NCBI RefSeq assembly: GCF_007003975.1
Contig: NZ_VFTC01000033.1
Span: 1 to 64,000, forward strand
Origin: Mesorhizobium sp. WSM4306
GTDB lineage: Bacteria; Pseudomonadota; Alphaproteobacteria; Rhizobiales; Rhizobiaceae
DNA length: 64,000 nucleotides
Reading direction: 5' to 3'
Shown: positions 1 through 8,867 of the stretch, in pieces
Layout: each line of letters starts with the position of its first letter
Position numbering within the stretch: position 1 is the stretch's first letter
The notes under the pieces: model-generated
Told to the model about the DNA's origin: nothing
Database searches by the model: none
What the model saw: only the letters and a program-made list of their open reading frames with translations
Program-made: the position numbers and the translations under genes

Positions 1-192
1 CATCAGCCGGGTCGGCAGCGGCGGCATGCCGGGGCCGTCCGAATAGACGGCGCCGAAACGCTCCTCCAGCACCGGCCAGTCGATCGCCTGCGCCAGCCGC
101 ACCAGCTCGTGCTTCATGTTGATGATTTGGTCGAGCCGGGAGCGGAACAGGTCCTGCTCTCCCGTCTCGCGCTTCTCGCGTGGCCTGGACAT
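1..192 (-). CDS. IS5-family transposase, N-terminal part (runs off left edge)
   Basis: Sixty-four codons read without interruption from an ATG at 192 down to base 1, so the gene continues outside the window. The residues (start MSRPREKRETGEQDLF, then a segment ending PPLPTRLM) resemble the N-terminal domain of IS5-family transposases, which excise and insert the element. It lies just beyond the 3' end of the conjugation operon, a common landing place for insertion sequences in symbiosis islands. The family call rests on recalled sequence similarity; the catalytic DDE residues are not in view. Confidence 0.75.
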   Translation of the reverse strand, partial: MSRPREKRETGEQDLFRSRLDQIINMKHELVRLAQAIDWPVLEERFGAVYSDGPGMPPLPTRLM

Positions 193-527
193 TCGCTGTC
201 CCCTCGATTCGCCGCCGCCGAACCGAGTGAATCACGCTCCGCGCCACAAGGGAATCGCAAAACCGAATTGCAGGAAAACAGCGTCCAAATACCGCTAATC
301 CTGCAATTCCAAAGCCGCTATCCGCCTCAATCAACAGGCCAGATCAATGGCTTGCGGATAGTTCACGGCCGACCAAATCGAAAATGCAAACTTAGGCTGT
401 TGCGCGGTATCTCCTTCCACATCATCTCTTGCGCATACCTGCATTCCAAGGTGTTTGATCCTATGCTTCGCGAGGAGCAGGTAGGTCGCGACAGCTAGGC
501 AATGTTCCAGCTGCCCTAGCGGAGGAG
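193..527. other. intergenic, probable IS end
   Basis: No convincing gene. An inverted pair, GAATTGCAGGA near 264 and TCCTGCAATTC near 299, could be part of the insertion-sequence end or a weak terminator. Short open frames here have no ribosome binding site or recognisable family. Confidence 0.4.
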
Positions 528-770
528 TCACGATTTTCCGGCAAGCTCCGTCGGCAGACGTTCCTTTCTGGCCTTGGCAAAGGCTCGGTCGCCTTCCAGA
601 AACGCCGCCAGCATGAAAGGGATGAGTTCTGCCACGGTTTCAGACTGACCATAGGTCTGACGGTAAAGTGCAGCATACTCCTTGAGTGTTTGGCTCAGCT
701 CCGCGCTGACGGTAATGGTGATCTTCGAAGCTGTTCGGTCCGGAAGTTTTCCAAGTTTCAGGTCAGCCAT
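528..770 (-). CDS. DUF2274 small protein of the Trb operon
   Basis: An 80-residue soluble protein starting MADLKLGKLPDRTASK, recognised as the DUF2274 family that usually follows trbI in alphaproteobacterial Trb-type conjugation operons. Its start lies 12 bases after the trbI stop, so it should be co-transcribed as the last gene. The central segment ITVSAELSQTLKEYAALY looks like a ribbon-helix-helix-like or short helical DNA-binding fold, but this is inference. No function is established from sequence. A role in control or assembly of the transfer apparatus is only suggested by position. Confidence 0.75.
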   Translation of the reverse strand: MADLKLGKLPDRTASKITITVSAELSQTLKEYAALYRQTYGQSETVAELIPFMLAAFLEGDRAFAKARKERLPTELAGKS

Positions 771-782
771 GATAACTCCTGC

Positions 783-1997
783 TCAACTGGCGTATGGCCG
801 CAGCACGATGTCCTTGTGCACGATGACGCGCAGTGGCCAACCTGGGCGGACGACGATGGTGGGCTGGATATTGAGGTTTTTTTCGGTGATGCGCTGGCCG
901 GCTCGACTGGCGTTCTGCTGGGCTGATTCCCGGATCGCCTTGACCAGATCGCTCTCGTTTTCGCCGAGGCTGAATTCTGTGCCGACACCGAGCAATGTGG
1001 CAAGCGCCACTCCCTTGATCATCTGCCAAGTGTGGAAATCGACTTCGTCTTCCAGCCCTGCGTAGCCGGCGGTGTCGCTCGCGGGCAGATTGTCGATTTC
1101 GGCCGACGAGCCGTCGGGCAGCAGAATGCGCTGCCAGACCAGCAGCGCTCGCTTTTGCCCGAACGCGACGACGCTGTCGTAGACGCCGATAAGACGTGAG
1201 CCCTGCGGAATCAGCAATATGTTGCCCGTGACCGTGTCGTGCACATTTTCGGTGACTTGCGCGACGACAAGGCCCGGCAAATCGGAATTGATGCCGGTGA
1301 TCAGGCTGGCGGCAATCACGCTGCCAGCCATCAGTTGATATGGCGAGATCGGCGTCTGCAGCGCATGCGGATTGTAGATCCCGCCAGTGCTCCGCTGGCT
1401 GAGAAAATCAAGCTTTCGCTGCTGATTGTTCTGGTCGCCTTCCGCCGCCGCCACCGAGGCTGACGCGCGTCCTGCTTCGGATTGGGGAAGCGCCTCAAAT
1501 GGATGCTGAGCAGTTTGCACGCTCTCTCCGACATCTGTCTTTTGAGCTCGATTTTCGACGCGGAAAAGCACCCGCGATTCACGCGCTTCGATCGCCTGCT
1601 GCGCTAGACGCTGCTCCTCGGCCGAGATGTCTTGGCCCGGCACGATGCCGAGCTGGCGCTGCCGCTCGAGGATGGGGCGGCCGAGGTCGCCCGGCAAAGG
1701 TAGCCCAAGGACGGGAGGCTTCGGCTTCATGCCGGAATAGTCATGGGGAAGCGTATCGAGCCCCTCGGCGGTTGGTTTGCGCTCAGTGTTGTAGAGATCT
1801 TCCGCCTGATCCCTGATGCGAAGGGCCGGCCCCTGGAGGGCGATCATGGTAACGCCGAAGACAGCGCCGGATCCGAGCGCTGCGATCGCGATGATCACAC
1901 CGCGCCTGAACCGCACCACGCGGCGGGGAGAGGCCCGAAGCTGCAGTTCCTCGGGATCCAGTTTCGGCGGGATGCCAGAGCGGGAATTTTCGATCAT
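783..1997 (-). CDS. trbI: TrbI, VirB10-like T4SS core protein
   Basis: A 404-residue VirB10/TrbI-family protein. A cytoplasmic N-terminus is followed by one membrane segment at about residues 32-52, a proline-rich periplasmic linker and the conserved C-terminal beta-barrel domain (for example LVVAQVTENVHDTVTG, then LIPQGSRLIGVYDS). It spans inner and outer membrane and forms the core of the conjugation channel with TrbG and TrbF. The ATG overlaps the trbG stop (ATGA), indicating translational coupling. Length and architecture are normal. Confidence 0.93.
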   Translation of the reverse strand: MIENSRSGIPPKLDPEELQLRASPRRVVRFRRGVIIAIAALGSGAVFGVTMIALQGPALRIRDQAEDLYNTERKPTAEGLDTLPHDYSGMKPKPPVLGLPLPGDLGRPILERQRQLGIVPGQDISAEEQRLAQQAIEARESRVLFRVENRAQKTDVGESVQTAQHPFEALPQSEAGRASASVAAAEGDQNNQQRKLDFLSQRSTGGIYNPHALQTPISPYQLMAGSVIAASLITGINSDLPGLVVAQVTENVHDTVTGNILLIPQGSRLIGVYDSVVAFGQKRALLVWQRILLPDGSSAEIDNLPASDTAGYAGLEDEVDFHTWQMIKGVALATLLGVGTEFSLGENESDLVKAIRESAQQNASRAGQRITEKNLNIQPTIVVRPGWPLRVIVHKDIVLRPYAS

Positions 1998-3031
1998 GAG
2001 TCCTCACCTCGCCGGCTGCCGCGAAAGAGCGAGATCCGCCGTTGCGGTTGCCTGCCGTCAATCCTGCTGATGCGGATCACCTGCTGCCGCTTGGTGCCGA
2101 GGCGAAGTTCGGCCGCGGCGAAGAGCCGATCGACGATGTAATAGTTGCCGCGCACGCGATAGTTGACGAGCTCGCTGCTCCCATCTGCGCCGACGATGAA
2201 GAGTGGTGGCGCCTCGCCCTGATCTATGCGACGAGGGAACTCAATATAGACCTTGCTGCCGTCGTCGAAGGCTCGCGTCGGTCTCCAGGGCGGTGTGTCG
2301 CCACTGATTGAGTAGCGAAAGCGAAGGTTTTCGAGCGCGATATTCGACGCGACCGGTGTAACTGCCTCGGCTTGAGCATTGCGCTGGCGAAGCGCGATGA
2401 TCTGGTCTTGGCTGTAGGTCCAGGAGATTGCCGCCATTGCGGTCTTCTCGGTGCTTTGAAGCTGCAAATGATAGGTCCGCCGGTCCGTCGTAATGACGAC
2501 ATTGGTGGCAAGACCCGGCGCGAAGGGTTTTACCAGAACATGGGTGCGCTGATTGTCACCGGTGCCGCTTGCGGTATCGCCAATGACCCAGCGCACGGTG
2601 TCGCCAGCCGACACGGCGGTTAGTTTCTCGCCCGGCTGCAGAGCGATGTCGGTCACGCGCTCCGGCGCGGCATAGAGTTGATAAAGCGCGCCATCGGTGA
2701 AGGGGTAGACTTGCACGGCATTAACATACCCGTACTTGGTGGGTTGCTGGGTCGCGGCTTTGTTGGCATCAGCGACGCGTTCTTCAGGGGGGCGCTTGTC
2801 CTCGGCCTTGCCGGGCTCGGGCTGCATTTGGCCAGGCAGCGGCAGTGGTTTTGGCACCTCGACAATTCTAATCGGCCTCTCCGGCGCCTTTTCGATCGCG
2901 GCCGGTTTGAAGTCGGCAGCGTCATAGGAAATCTCAGGCGGCGGCACCTTCTTCGATGCACAAGCGGAAACGACCGCTGCCGACACCGATAGGATCAGCA
3001 CGGCACGAATCGGTGACATTTTACCTTTCAT
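1994..3031 (-). CDS. trbG: TrbG, VirB9-like T4SS protein
   Basis: VirB9/TrbG-family periplasmic and outer-membrane-associated component of the transfer channel. The ATG at 3031 is chosen over a longer frame up to 3100 because it gives a compact lipoprotein-type signal (MKGKMSPIRAVLILSVS ... VVSAC, lipobox Cys near residue 24) and overlaps only the end of trbF. An ATG at 3019 is also possible. The C-terminal VirB9 core includes the Tyr-rich segment WTYSQDQI and a late YYIVDRLF stretch. It partners TrbI and TrbF. Confidence 0.9.
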   Translation of the reverse strand: MKGKMSPIRAVLILSVSAAVVSACASKKVPPPEISYDAADFKPAAIEKAPERPIRIVEVPKPLPLPGQMQPEPGKAEDKRPPEERVADANKAATQQPTKYGYVNAVQVYPFTDGALYQLYAAPERVTDIALQPGEKLTAVSAGDTVRWVIGDTASGTGDNQRTHVLVKPFAPGLATNVVITTDRRTYHLQLQSTEKTAMAAISWTYSQDQIIALRQRNAQAEAVTPVASNIALENLRFRYSISGDTPPWRPTRAFDDGSKVYIEFPRRIDQGEAPPLFIVGADGSSELVNYRVRGNYYIVDRLFAAAELRLGTKRQQVIRISRIDGRQPQRRISLFRGSRRGEDS

Positions 3032-3752
3032 TGGTGGACTCCGTCGGAGAAAGGGGGGTTGGGACGGCGCTGTCGAGCTCGCGTGACCAGTCAATGGCAT
3101 TGATGAAGACGCCGAGCGGATTCTTGCGCAGCTGATCCGTATTGCTTGGCGAGCGAATCACGATCGTGAGGATCGCAGTCCAGCGCATCGTGCTGGCAAG
3201 GCTTCCGCGCTCAAACACCTGCTCGGTCCATTTGACCTGGAATGAACTTTCGGAGGCTCTGACCACGCTGGTGACCTGTACCGAAACACTGCGCGTTCCG
3301 ATCTGACCGAAGGGGTCGTTCGCCTTGGCGTATTCGTTGAGGAAGAGCGCTGCGCGATCGCTAGCAAAGTCGTACGCTGCCAACCAGTTCTGCCGTACCA
3401 AAACCGGATCGGTGGAAACGGAACGGACATTCTGGATGAAGCGGCCGAGATGCCAGGCGATCTGAGCATCCGAGGGCTCATAATTCCGGATCGCCGGCGC
3501 GACGGCGCGCGTCTCGCCGAAGCCATCGACCTCGACGACATAAGGCACGACACGGCTTTGCATCGACTGCCATACGAGTCCGCCGGAAAGCCCGGTCGCC
3601 AAGGCCAGGCAGCCAAGGGCCATGATCCGCCAGTTCCTGGCCTGCAGTCGAGATGAGCCGATGCGCTCGTCCCACAGCTGGGCGGCTTTTTGATACGGCG
3701 TGACCGGTTCGGGTGTTTTGCCGTAACGGTGCACGGGTCGCTTGAAGAGCAT
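3021..3752 (-). CDS. trbF: TrbF, VirB8-like T4SS protein
   Basis: A 243-residue VirB8/TrbF-like inner-membrane protein. A short cytoplasmic N-terminus (MLFKRPVHRYGKTPEPVTP) is followed by a membrane segment at about residues 43-63 (MALGCLALATGLSGGLVW) and a periplasmic NTF2-like domain with QNWLAAYDFAS and a beta-rich C-terminus. It nucleates assembly of the conjugation channel. The start directly abuts the trbL stop, and its 3' end overlaps trbG. Confidence 0.92.
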   Translation of the reverse strand: MLFKRPVHRYGKTPEPVTPYQKAAQLWDERIGSSRLQARNWRIMALGCLALATGLSGGLVWQSMQSRVVPYVVEVDGFGETRAVAPAIRNYEPSDAQIAWHLGRFIQNVRSVSTDPVLVRQNWLAAYDFASDRAALFLNEYAKANDPFGQIGTRSVSVQVTSVVRASESSFQVKWTEQVFERGSLASTMRWTAILTIVIRSPSNTDQLRKNPLGVFINAIDWSRELDSAVPTPLSPTESTNER

Positions 3753-5075
3753 CTAGTCATCCTTGTCGTTGAGAGAGGGGGTGGCGCTGCCTCCCGGCCG
3801 GTCTCCGTCTCGGACAGCTTGCATGGCAGCGTGGCGATTTGCACGGGCGGTCTGTTCAGAACGTAGGCGCCTTGCCCACGTCGGCGCCGAAACAGTGGCC
3901 GAACCGGCAGAGCGTTCGGTCATTGGCGCTGTCGGCGTGCCGCCGGTCGCGGTCCACGCGGCATCGCGCCCGGCATCGGCGTTGCGCCCAACACTTGCAG
4001 TGGCGGATCGCGCTATGCGTATAGCGGCGCCGCCAGCTGCACTGGTTACACCATGCATTCCAGCAGCCACACCGGAGAGGCCAGCGTCGGGCGAGGTTGC
4101 GCGCCCGATCTGCCATGACGTGGAAGCAGCCGATCCCATTGTTGTGCCGGCTCGGATGGCGGCGACACCGCCGCTGGTTGCCATACGCGCGCCAGCAAAT
4201 GCTGTGCCTCCAGCAACGAGTGATACACCCGCTGCCGCCGCGGTCGTGCCGAGGGCGGCGCCCGCCCCAAGCTGCGGTGCGCCTGAGACAAGACCCGACG
4301 CGATCCCCGGCCCAAAAATGCCAAGGCCAAGCAATGCCAGTGCGCCCAGTACCTGGGACATGGCACCGGCAAGATCCGGCTCCTTGCCTTGCAATGCGGA
4401 AGCGAACTCCCCGAAGAGCGTGGAGCCGATACCGACAATGACGGCGAGCACCATCACCTTGATGCCTGACGAGATAACATGGCCGAGCACGCGTTCGGCC
4501 AGGAACGCTGAACGGTTCCAAAGTGCGAATGGAACCAAAACAAAACCTGCCAGCGTGGTGAGCTTGAACTCAAGGATGGTGATGAAAAGCTGGATGGAAA
4601 GGATGAAGAAGGCGATGATGACCAGGAACCAGGCCATCAGCAGCACGAAGATGGTCAGTGCGTTGCCGAAGATTTCCGGGAAGCCCAGGAGCTGACTGGC
4701 TTGGTCAAGCATTGGCCAAGCACCTTCGAAACCGGTCGCGGCAATGCGGCCCGGGCGCAAGAGATTGTCTGCCGACAGATTGCCGGCCGACGCCTTAATC
4801 CCGAGACCGGCAAAAGAACGATAAACGATATCGGCGAGGTTCTTGAAATTGTTCAGAATGAAGGCGAAGACGCCAACATAGAGCACCTTGCGGACAAGCC
4901 GGCCGAGAACGCTGGTTTCGTCGCCGAGCGCCCACGCCAGGCCGGCAAGTGTGATGTCAATGCCGATCAGAATGGTAGTGAGGAAGGCGAGGTCGCCCGA
5001 TAGCAGACCGAACCCGCTGTCGATGTAGCGGATGAAGGTCTCCATGAAGCGATCGATGACGCCAAGGTCGTTCAT
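3753..5075 (-). CDS. trbL: TrbL, VirB6-like polytopic channel protein
   Basis: A 440-residue VirB6/TrbL-type protein with about six hydrophobic helices in the first 260 residues (for example FLTTILIGIDITLAGLAWAL and IFVLLMAWFLVIIAFFIL). A Gly/Ala-rich region then leads to a hydrophilic arginine-rich tail. It forms part of the inner-membrane pore of the mating apparatus. The low-complexity tail is usual for this family. Confidence 0.92.
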   Translation of the reverse strand: MNDLGVIDRFMETFIRYIDSGFGLLSGDLAFLTTILIGIDITLAGLAWALGDETSVLGRLVRKVLYVGVFAFILNNFKNLADIVYRSFAGLGIKASAGNLSADNLLRPGRIAATGFEGAWPMLDQASQLLGFPEIFGNALTIFVLLMAWFLVIIAFFILSIQLFITILEFKLTTLAGFVLVPFALWNRSAFLAERVLGHVISSGIKVMVLAVIVGIGSTLFGEFASALQGKEPDLAGAMSQVLGALALLGLGIFGPGIASGLVSGAPQLGAGAALGTTAAAAGVSLVAGGTAFAGARMATSGGVAAIRAGTTMGSAASTSWQIGRATSPDAGLSGVAAGMHGVTSAAGGAAIRIARSATASVGRNADAGRDAAWTATGGTPTAPMTERSAGSATVSAPTWARRLRSEQTARANRHAAMQAVRDGDRPGGSATPSLNDKDD

Positions 5076-5108
5076 GCCGCTGCCTTTCTCGTCGTGATGA
5101 ACTCGTGA

Positions 5109-5834
5109 TTAATTGCCGGGATAAGCCGAGCCGGTACCCAAGAATCGCTTCGTCATCTCGCGGGCGGCTTCGTCTGACTGGGCCTTGCGGGCGGCATCCT
5201 CGGCCTCAGCTCGAAACTGCGTTGCGAGCAGCGTCTGGATCTGCATCTGCTGTTTTGTCGAAAGCGCCATCAGCTGGTTGGTGGCCTGGCTTGCCTGAAG
5301 CGCACCGGCCGCCCCTTGGCTGCGGTTGACGAGATCGGCGAGCAGATCGCCGTCGGCGCGGACGTTCTCGACGATTTGCGACTGGACACCCATGGTCTGG
5401 CGGAACGCCTGCATGGCGGTTTGCCAACGCTCCCGCGCAGCACTCGCCACATCGCTGACTTTGATCGTGGCGTCGTAGCTTTCCGGATATTGGCTGCGCC
5501 ACTGGTCTTGAAGCTTGCCCAGATCAAAGCTGAGGCCACTCGCCTGGTCCATCAAGCCGTCGATGCGATGGAGCGAACCGGTGAGTTGGCCAACGGAAGA
5601 GAAATCCAGACGCTGAAGATTGCGCGCCATGTTCTGCAGCATGGTCGCCTGATTCTGCAGCGACTGGATCTGGTTGTTGATCTGCTCCAATGCGCGCGCG
5701 GCCGTCAGCACGTTCTGCGCATAATTGGACGGATCGAACACGATAAGGGCGTAGGCGGGCTGCACATAGTCGGCCATAGGCTTGGCGATCAGGGAAACGG
5801 TGATCAGGCCGGAGAGAAGGCGTCGCCGCATCAT
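5109..5834 (-). CDS. trbJ: TrbJ, VirB5-like pilus-associated protein
   Basis: About 241 residues. The start at 5834 (MMRRRLLSGLITVSLIAKPM) is preferred to the longer open frame because it forms an ATGA overlap with the trbE stop and supplies a signal peptide with cleavage probably after a YALI-type site. The mature part is Gln/Asn-rich and helical (LEQINNQIQSLQNQATMLQN), typical of TrbJ/VirB5 minor pilins and entry-exclusion-associated proteins. It is exported to the periplasm. Confidence 0.9.
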   Translation of the reverse strand: MMRRRLLSGLITVSLIAKPMADYVQPAYALIVFDPSNYAQNVLTAARALEQINNQIQSLQNQATMLQNMARNLQRLDFSSVGQLTGSLHRIDGLMDQASGLSFDLGKLQDQWRSQYPESYDATIKVSDVASAARERWQTAMQAFRQTMGVQSQIVENVRADGDLLADLVNRSQGAAGALQASQATNQLMALSTKQQMQIQTLLATQFRAEAEDAARKAQSDEAAREMTKRFLGTGSAYPGN

Positions 5835-8281
5835 GAGAATTGCTCCTTGTCTGGTTGAGGGAATTGCTTGAGAAGTTCGCCGGCCCAATCGAGGCCGCGC
5901 GCGATCAGGAACTGCGAGGCAAAGCTGCCTTGCCCGTCTTCGGACATGATCCTGTCGATCAGAGTCTGCGTGGCCGGATCGGAAGCACCGCAAAGCGCAA
6001 GAGCGATGGGGCCAAGCTCGAGCTCGAACAGACGGTTGCCGCGGCGCGATTGCAGATAATACTGACGCTTCGGCGTGGCGCGGGCGATCAATTCGATCTG
6101 CCGCTCGCTTAAACCGAAGCGCTCGTAGGCTGTGCGCGCCTGGGGTTCCACGGCACGATCATTGGGAAGGAAAATGCGCTGCGGGCAGCTTTCGATGATT
6201 GCCGGCGCTATGCCAGAGCCCGCGATATCAGCCAGCGACTGCGTAGCGAAGACAACCGACACGTTCTTCTTTCGCAGCACCTTCAGCCATTCGCGGATGC
6301 GGGCGGCGAACAGCGGATTGTCGAGATAGACCCACGCCTCGTCGAGCATGATCAGCGTGGGCCGTCCGTCGAACCGTTCCTCAAGTCGCTGGAACAGATA
6401 GGTAAGCACCGGCAGCAAAGCGCTTTGGCTGTGCATTAACTCCTCGGTCTCGAAACACTGCACATCCGACAAGGCCAGCCCATCATGATCGGCATCGAGC
6501 AGGCGGCCGAAGGGACCGTCGAGCGTGTAGGGCATCAATGCGGTCTTCAGCGCATTGGATTGAAGCAGGACCGAAAGACCGGTCAGTGTGCGTTCCTGCG
6601 CCGGCGCGGTGGCAAGGCTGGCCAGCGCTGACCAAATAGCCTCCTTCACCTCCGGCGTGACGGTGACGTTCTCGTGGGCAACAAGGCTGGCGATCCATTC
6701 GGCCGCCCAGCTTCGGCTAGCCTGGTCGTTGATGCTGCGCAGTGGCTGAAAGGCAAGGGAACCGTCCGCTCCTAGCGCGTGGTGTTCTCCACCCATGGCA
6801 AGTGTTGCAGCACGGGCCGAATTGCCTTTGTCGAAGACATAAACCTGGGCGCCGGCGTAGCGCCTGAACTGCAGAGCAATCAGAGCAAGCAGAACCGACT
6901 TGCCGGCGCCGGTCGGACCAACAACCAGCATGTGGCCGACATCTTCGACGTGGGTGGAAAGCCGAAACGGTGTCGACCCACTGGTCTCGGCAACGAAAAG
7001 CGGTGGCGCTTCGGTTTGGGTGACTTTCGCGAGATGCTCGTTTGTCGCAGGACCGGCCCAAACCGACGACAGCGGCATGAGATGGGCAAGGTTCAATGTA
7101 TGAACGAGCGGTTGGCGAACGTTAGCGTAGACATGGCCAGGCAATGAGCCGAGCCAAGCCTCGACCGCATTGACGCCTTCTCGGATCGTGGTGAAGCCGA
7201 GCCCATTGATGATGCGCTCGACCGCGCGAAGCTTCTCTGCAGCGGCTTGGCGATCCTCGCCCCACACCGTCACGGTGGTGGTGAGATAGCCGAAACTCAC
7301 ATGATCACCGCCCAATGCCTGAAGGGCTTCGTCGGCATCGAGCGCCTTGTTGTCGGCATCGCTATCGACAAGCGGGACCGGCTCGTTGGTAATGACCTCG
7401 CGTAGGATTGCCACGATCGATTTGCGCTTGGCAAACCACTGCCGGCGCAATCGCGTCAGCGTCTTCGTGGCTTCCGTTTTCTCGAGCGGAATGAAGCGCG
7501 TCATCCAGCGATAGGCGAAATCCTGATGATTGAGGGTATCGAGGATTCCGGGCCGGGTGAGGTTCGGAAAGCCGAGGATGGTCAGTGTGCGAAGATGCTG
7601 CTCACCCAGCATCGGCTCCAGGCCACCGGTAAGCGGCGCATCGACCAGGATTGCATCCAGATATATCGGCGTTTCCGGGGCCATGATAGGATGGCGACGA
7701 GGCGAAATCGTGCCGTGGAGGTAGGTCAACGTCTGAGCATCATCGAGGACGCGTACTTCGGACATGAAACCCGAGAAGAGATCGAGCACGCGGTTGGTCT
7801 CGTCACGGAACCTCGCCAGATCCTGGCGCCAGTCTCTTTCTCCTCGGGAATAATGAGAGTCGACGAGCGTGCTTTCTGCGCGCGCCTGGGCGTCCGGCGG
7901 TGGCATAAACACCAAGGTCAGATGATAGCGGCTCTCGTAGTGCGCTACCTTCCCCTCGAAAGCAGCGCGGCGTTCTTCGTCGACCAGCCACGACGCGGCG
8001 TCAGGAAAATGCGAGTTCGGATAGCCCAGCGCTTCTGTGCGCTCGGCCTCAAAGAACAATGCCCAGCCAGAGCCAAGGCGTCTGAGAGCATTGTTCGCCC
8101 GGGCGCAAATGCCGACGAGTTCAGCCTCCGTCGCACTTTCGAGATCCGGGCCGCGGAACCGCAACGTCCGCTGAAAGCTGCCGTCCTTGTTGAGCACGAT
8201 GCCGGGCGCCACCAAGGCAGCCCAGGGTAGATGGTCGGCAAGCCGGTCGGCTTTGCTTCGATATTCCGAAAGGTTCAGCAT
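5831..8281 (-). CDS. trbE: TrbE, VirB4-like T4SS ATPase
   Basis: An 816-residue ATPase energising pilus assembly and substrate transfer. The start MLNLSEYRSKADRLADHL at 8281 is typical for TrbE and overlaps the trbD stop region; the open frame extends upstream to 8566 only as non-native sequence. Walker A GPTGAGKS lies near residue 456 and Walker B LIMLDEAWVYL near 647, followed by FATQSLADIAGSGI and an RNRLFELELGPIALAL-like C-terminus. It acts at the cytoplasmic face of the inner membrane. Confidence 0.95.
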   Translation of the reverse strand: MLNLSEYRSKADRLADHLPWAALVAPGIVLNKDGSFQRTLRFRGPDLESATEAELVGICARANNALRRLGSGWALFFEAERTEALGYPNSHFPDAASWLVDEERRAAFEGKVAHYESRYHLTLVFMPPPDAQARAESTLVDSHYSRGERDWRQDLARFRDETNRVLDLFSGFMSEVRVLDDAQTLTYLHGTISPRRHPIMAPETPIYLDAILVDAPLTGGLEPMLGEQHLRTLTILGFPNLTRPGILDTLNHQDFAYRWMTRFIPLEKTEATKTLTRLRRQWFAKRKSIVAILREVITNEPVPLVDSDADNKALDADEALQALGGDHVSFGYLTTTVTVWGEDRQAAAEKLRAVERIINGLGFTTIREGVNAVEAWLGSLPGHVYANVRQPLVHTLNLAHLMPLSSVWAGPATNEHLAKVTQTEAPPLFVAETSGSTPFRLSTHVEDVGHMLVVGPTGAGKSVLLALIALQFRRYAGAQVYVFDKGNSARAATLAMGGEHHALGADGSLAFQPLRSINDQASRSWAAEWIASLVAHENVTVTPEVKEAIWSALASLATAPAQERTLTGLSVLLQSNALKTALMPYTLDGPFGRLLDADHDGLALSDVQCFETEELMHSQSALLPVLTYLFQRLEERFDGRPTLIMLDEAWVYLDNPLFAARIREWLKVLRKKNVSVVFATQSLADIAGSGIAPAIIESCPQRIFLPNDRAVEPQARTAYERFGLSERQIELIARATPKRQYYLQSRRGNRLFELELGPIALALCGASDPATQTLIDRIMSEDGQGSFASQFLIARGLDWAGELLKQFPQPDKEQFS

Positions 8282-8547
8282 GCAAGCCACCCCTTCAGAC
8301 GTAGGTGGCGCACAAGCACGCTGGCGAAGTCCGGATCGCGTCTTGCGGCAAACACCGCTAACGAGTGGCCTGCGATCCAAAGCACCAGACCAGCAATCCA
8401 TTGCTGCAAGCCGAAGCCAATGGCCGCGGCCACTGTACCGTTGAGGATCGCCACCGCGCGCGGAGCCCCGCCGAGCAGGATCGGCTCGGTCAGCGCCCGG
8501 TGGACCGGTACTGCGAAGCCCTCGATATGCTGCTCCCCGGCGGCCAT
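8275..8547 (-). CDS. trbD: TrbD, VirB3-like membrane protein
   Basis: A 90-residue protein starting MAAGEQHIEGFAVPVHRA with two hydrophobic helices (AVAILNGTVAAAIGFGLQQW and IAGLVLWIAGHSLAVFAA). This is the VirB3/TrbD pattern of a small inner-membrane partner of the TrbE ATPase. The ATG forms an ATGA overlap with the trbC stop, and its 3' end overlaps the trbE start. Confidence 0.92.
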   Translation of the reverse strand: MAAGEQHIEGFAVPVHRALTEPILLGGAPRAVAILNGTVAAAIGFGLQQWIAGLVLWIAGHSLAVFAARRDPDFASVLVRHLRLKGWLAC

Positions 8548-8855
8548 CAGACGAGCGCCCCACCACCGAAGGAGAAGAAGGAGAGGAAGAAGCTCGATGC
8601 CGCGAAGGCGATCGACAGACCGAAGACGATCTGAATCAGGCGCCGAAAACCACCGGCGGTGTCGCCGAAGGCAAGCGTCAGGCCGGTGGTGATAATGATG
8701 ATCACCGCAACGATCTTGGCGACCGGTCCCTGCACGGACTCCAGGATCTGCTGCAGCGGCTGCTCCCACGGCATGCCGGAGCCGGCGGCATAAACCGGGG
8801 CCGTGATAAGAAACGCGAGCGCTGTGGACGAAAGAAAGCGAAGCTTCTTGCGCAT
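8547..8855 (-). CDS. trbC: TrbC, VirB2-like pilin
   Basis: A 102-residue pilin precursor. A basic N-terminus (MRKKLRF) and a signal peptide ending near VYAAGSG are followed by two hydrophobic helices, one containing IVAVIIIITTGLTLAFG and a second ending in a Phe/Ser/Gly-rich tail. It should be processed and polymerised into the conjugative pilus. In TrbC systems the TraF peptidase, here encoded at 32.7-33.3 kb, cyclises the pilin; extension to this pair is inference. Confidence 0.92.
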   Translation of the reverse strand: MRKKLRFLSSTALAFLITAPVYAAGSGMPWEQPLQQILESVQGPVAKIVAVIIIITTGLTLAFGDTAGGFRRLIQIVFGLSIAFAASSFFLSFFSFGGGALV

Positions 8856-8867
8856 GAGGAAGGCCTT

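Noticed and set aside
8282..8566. N-terminal extension of TrbE by 95 codons
   Set aside because: Overlaps trbD fully and its residues do not resemble the family; MLNLSEYRSK is the usual start.
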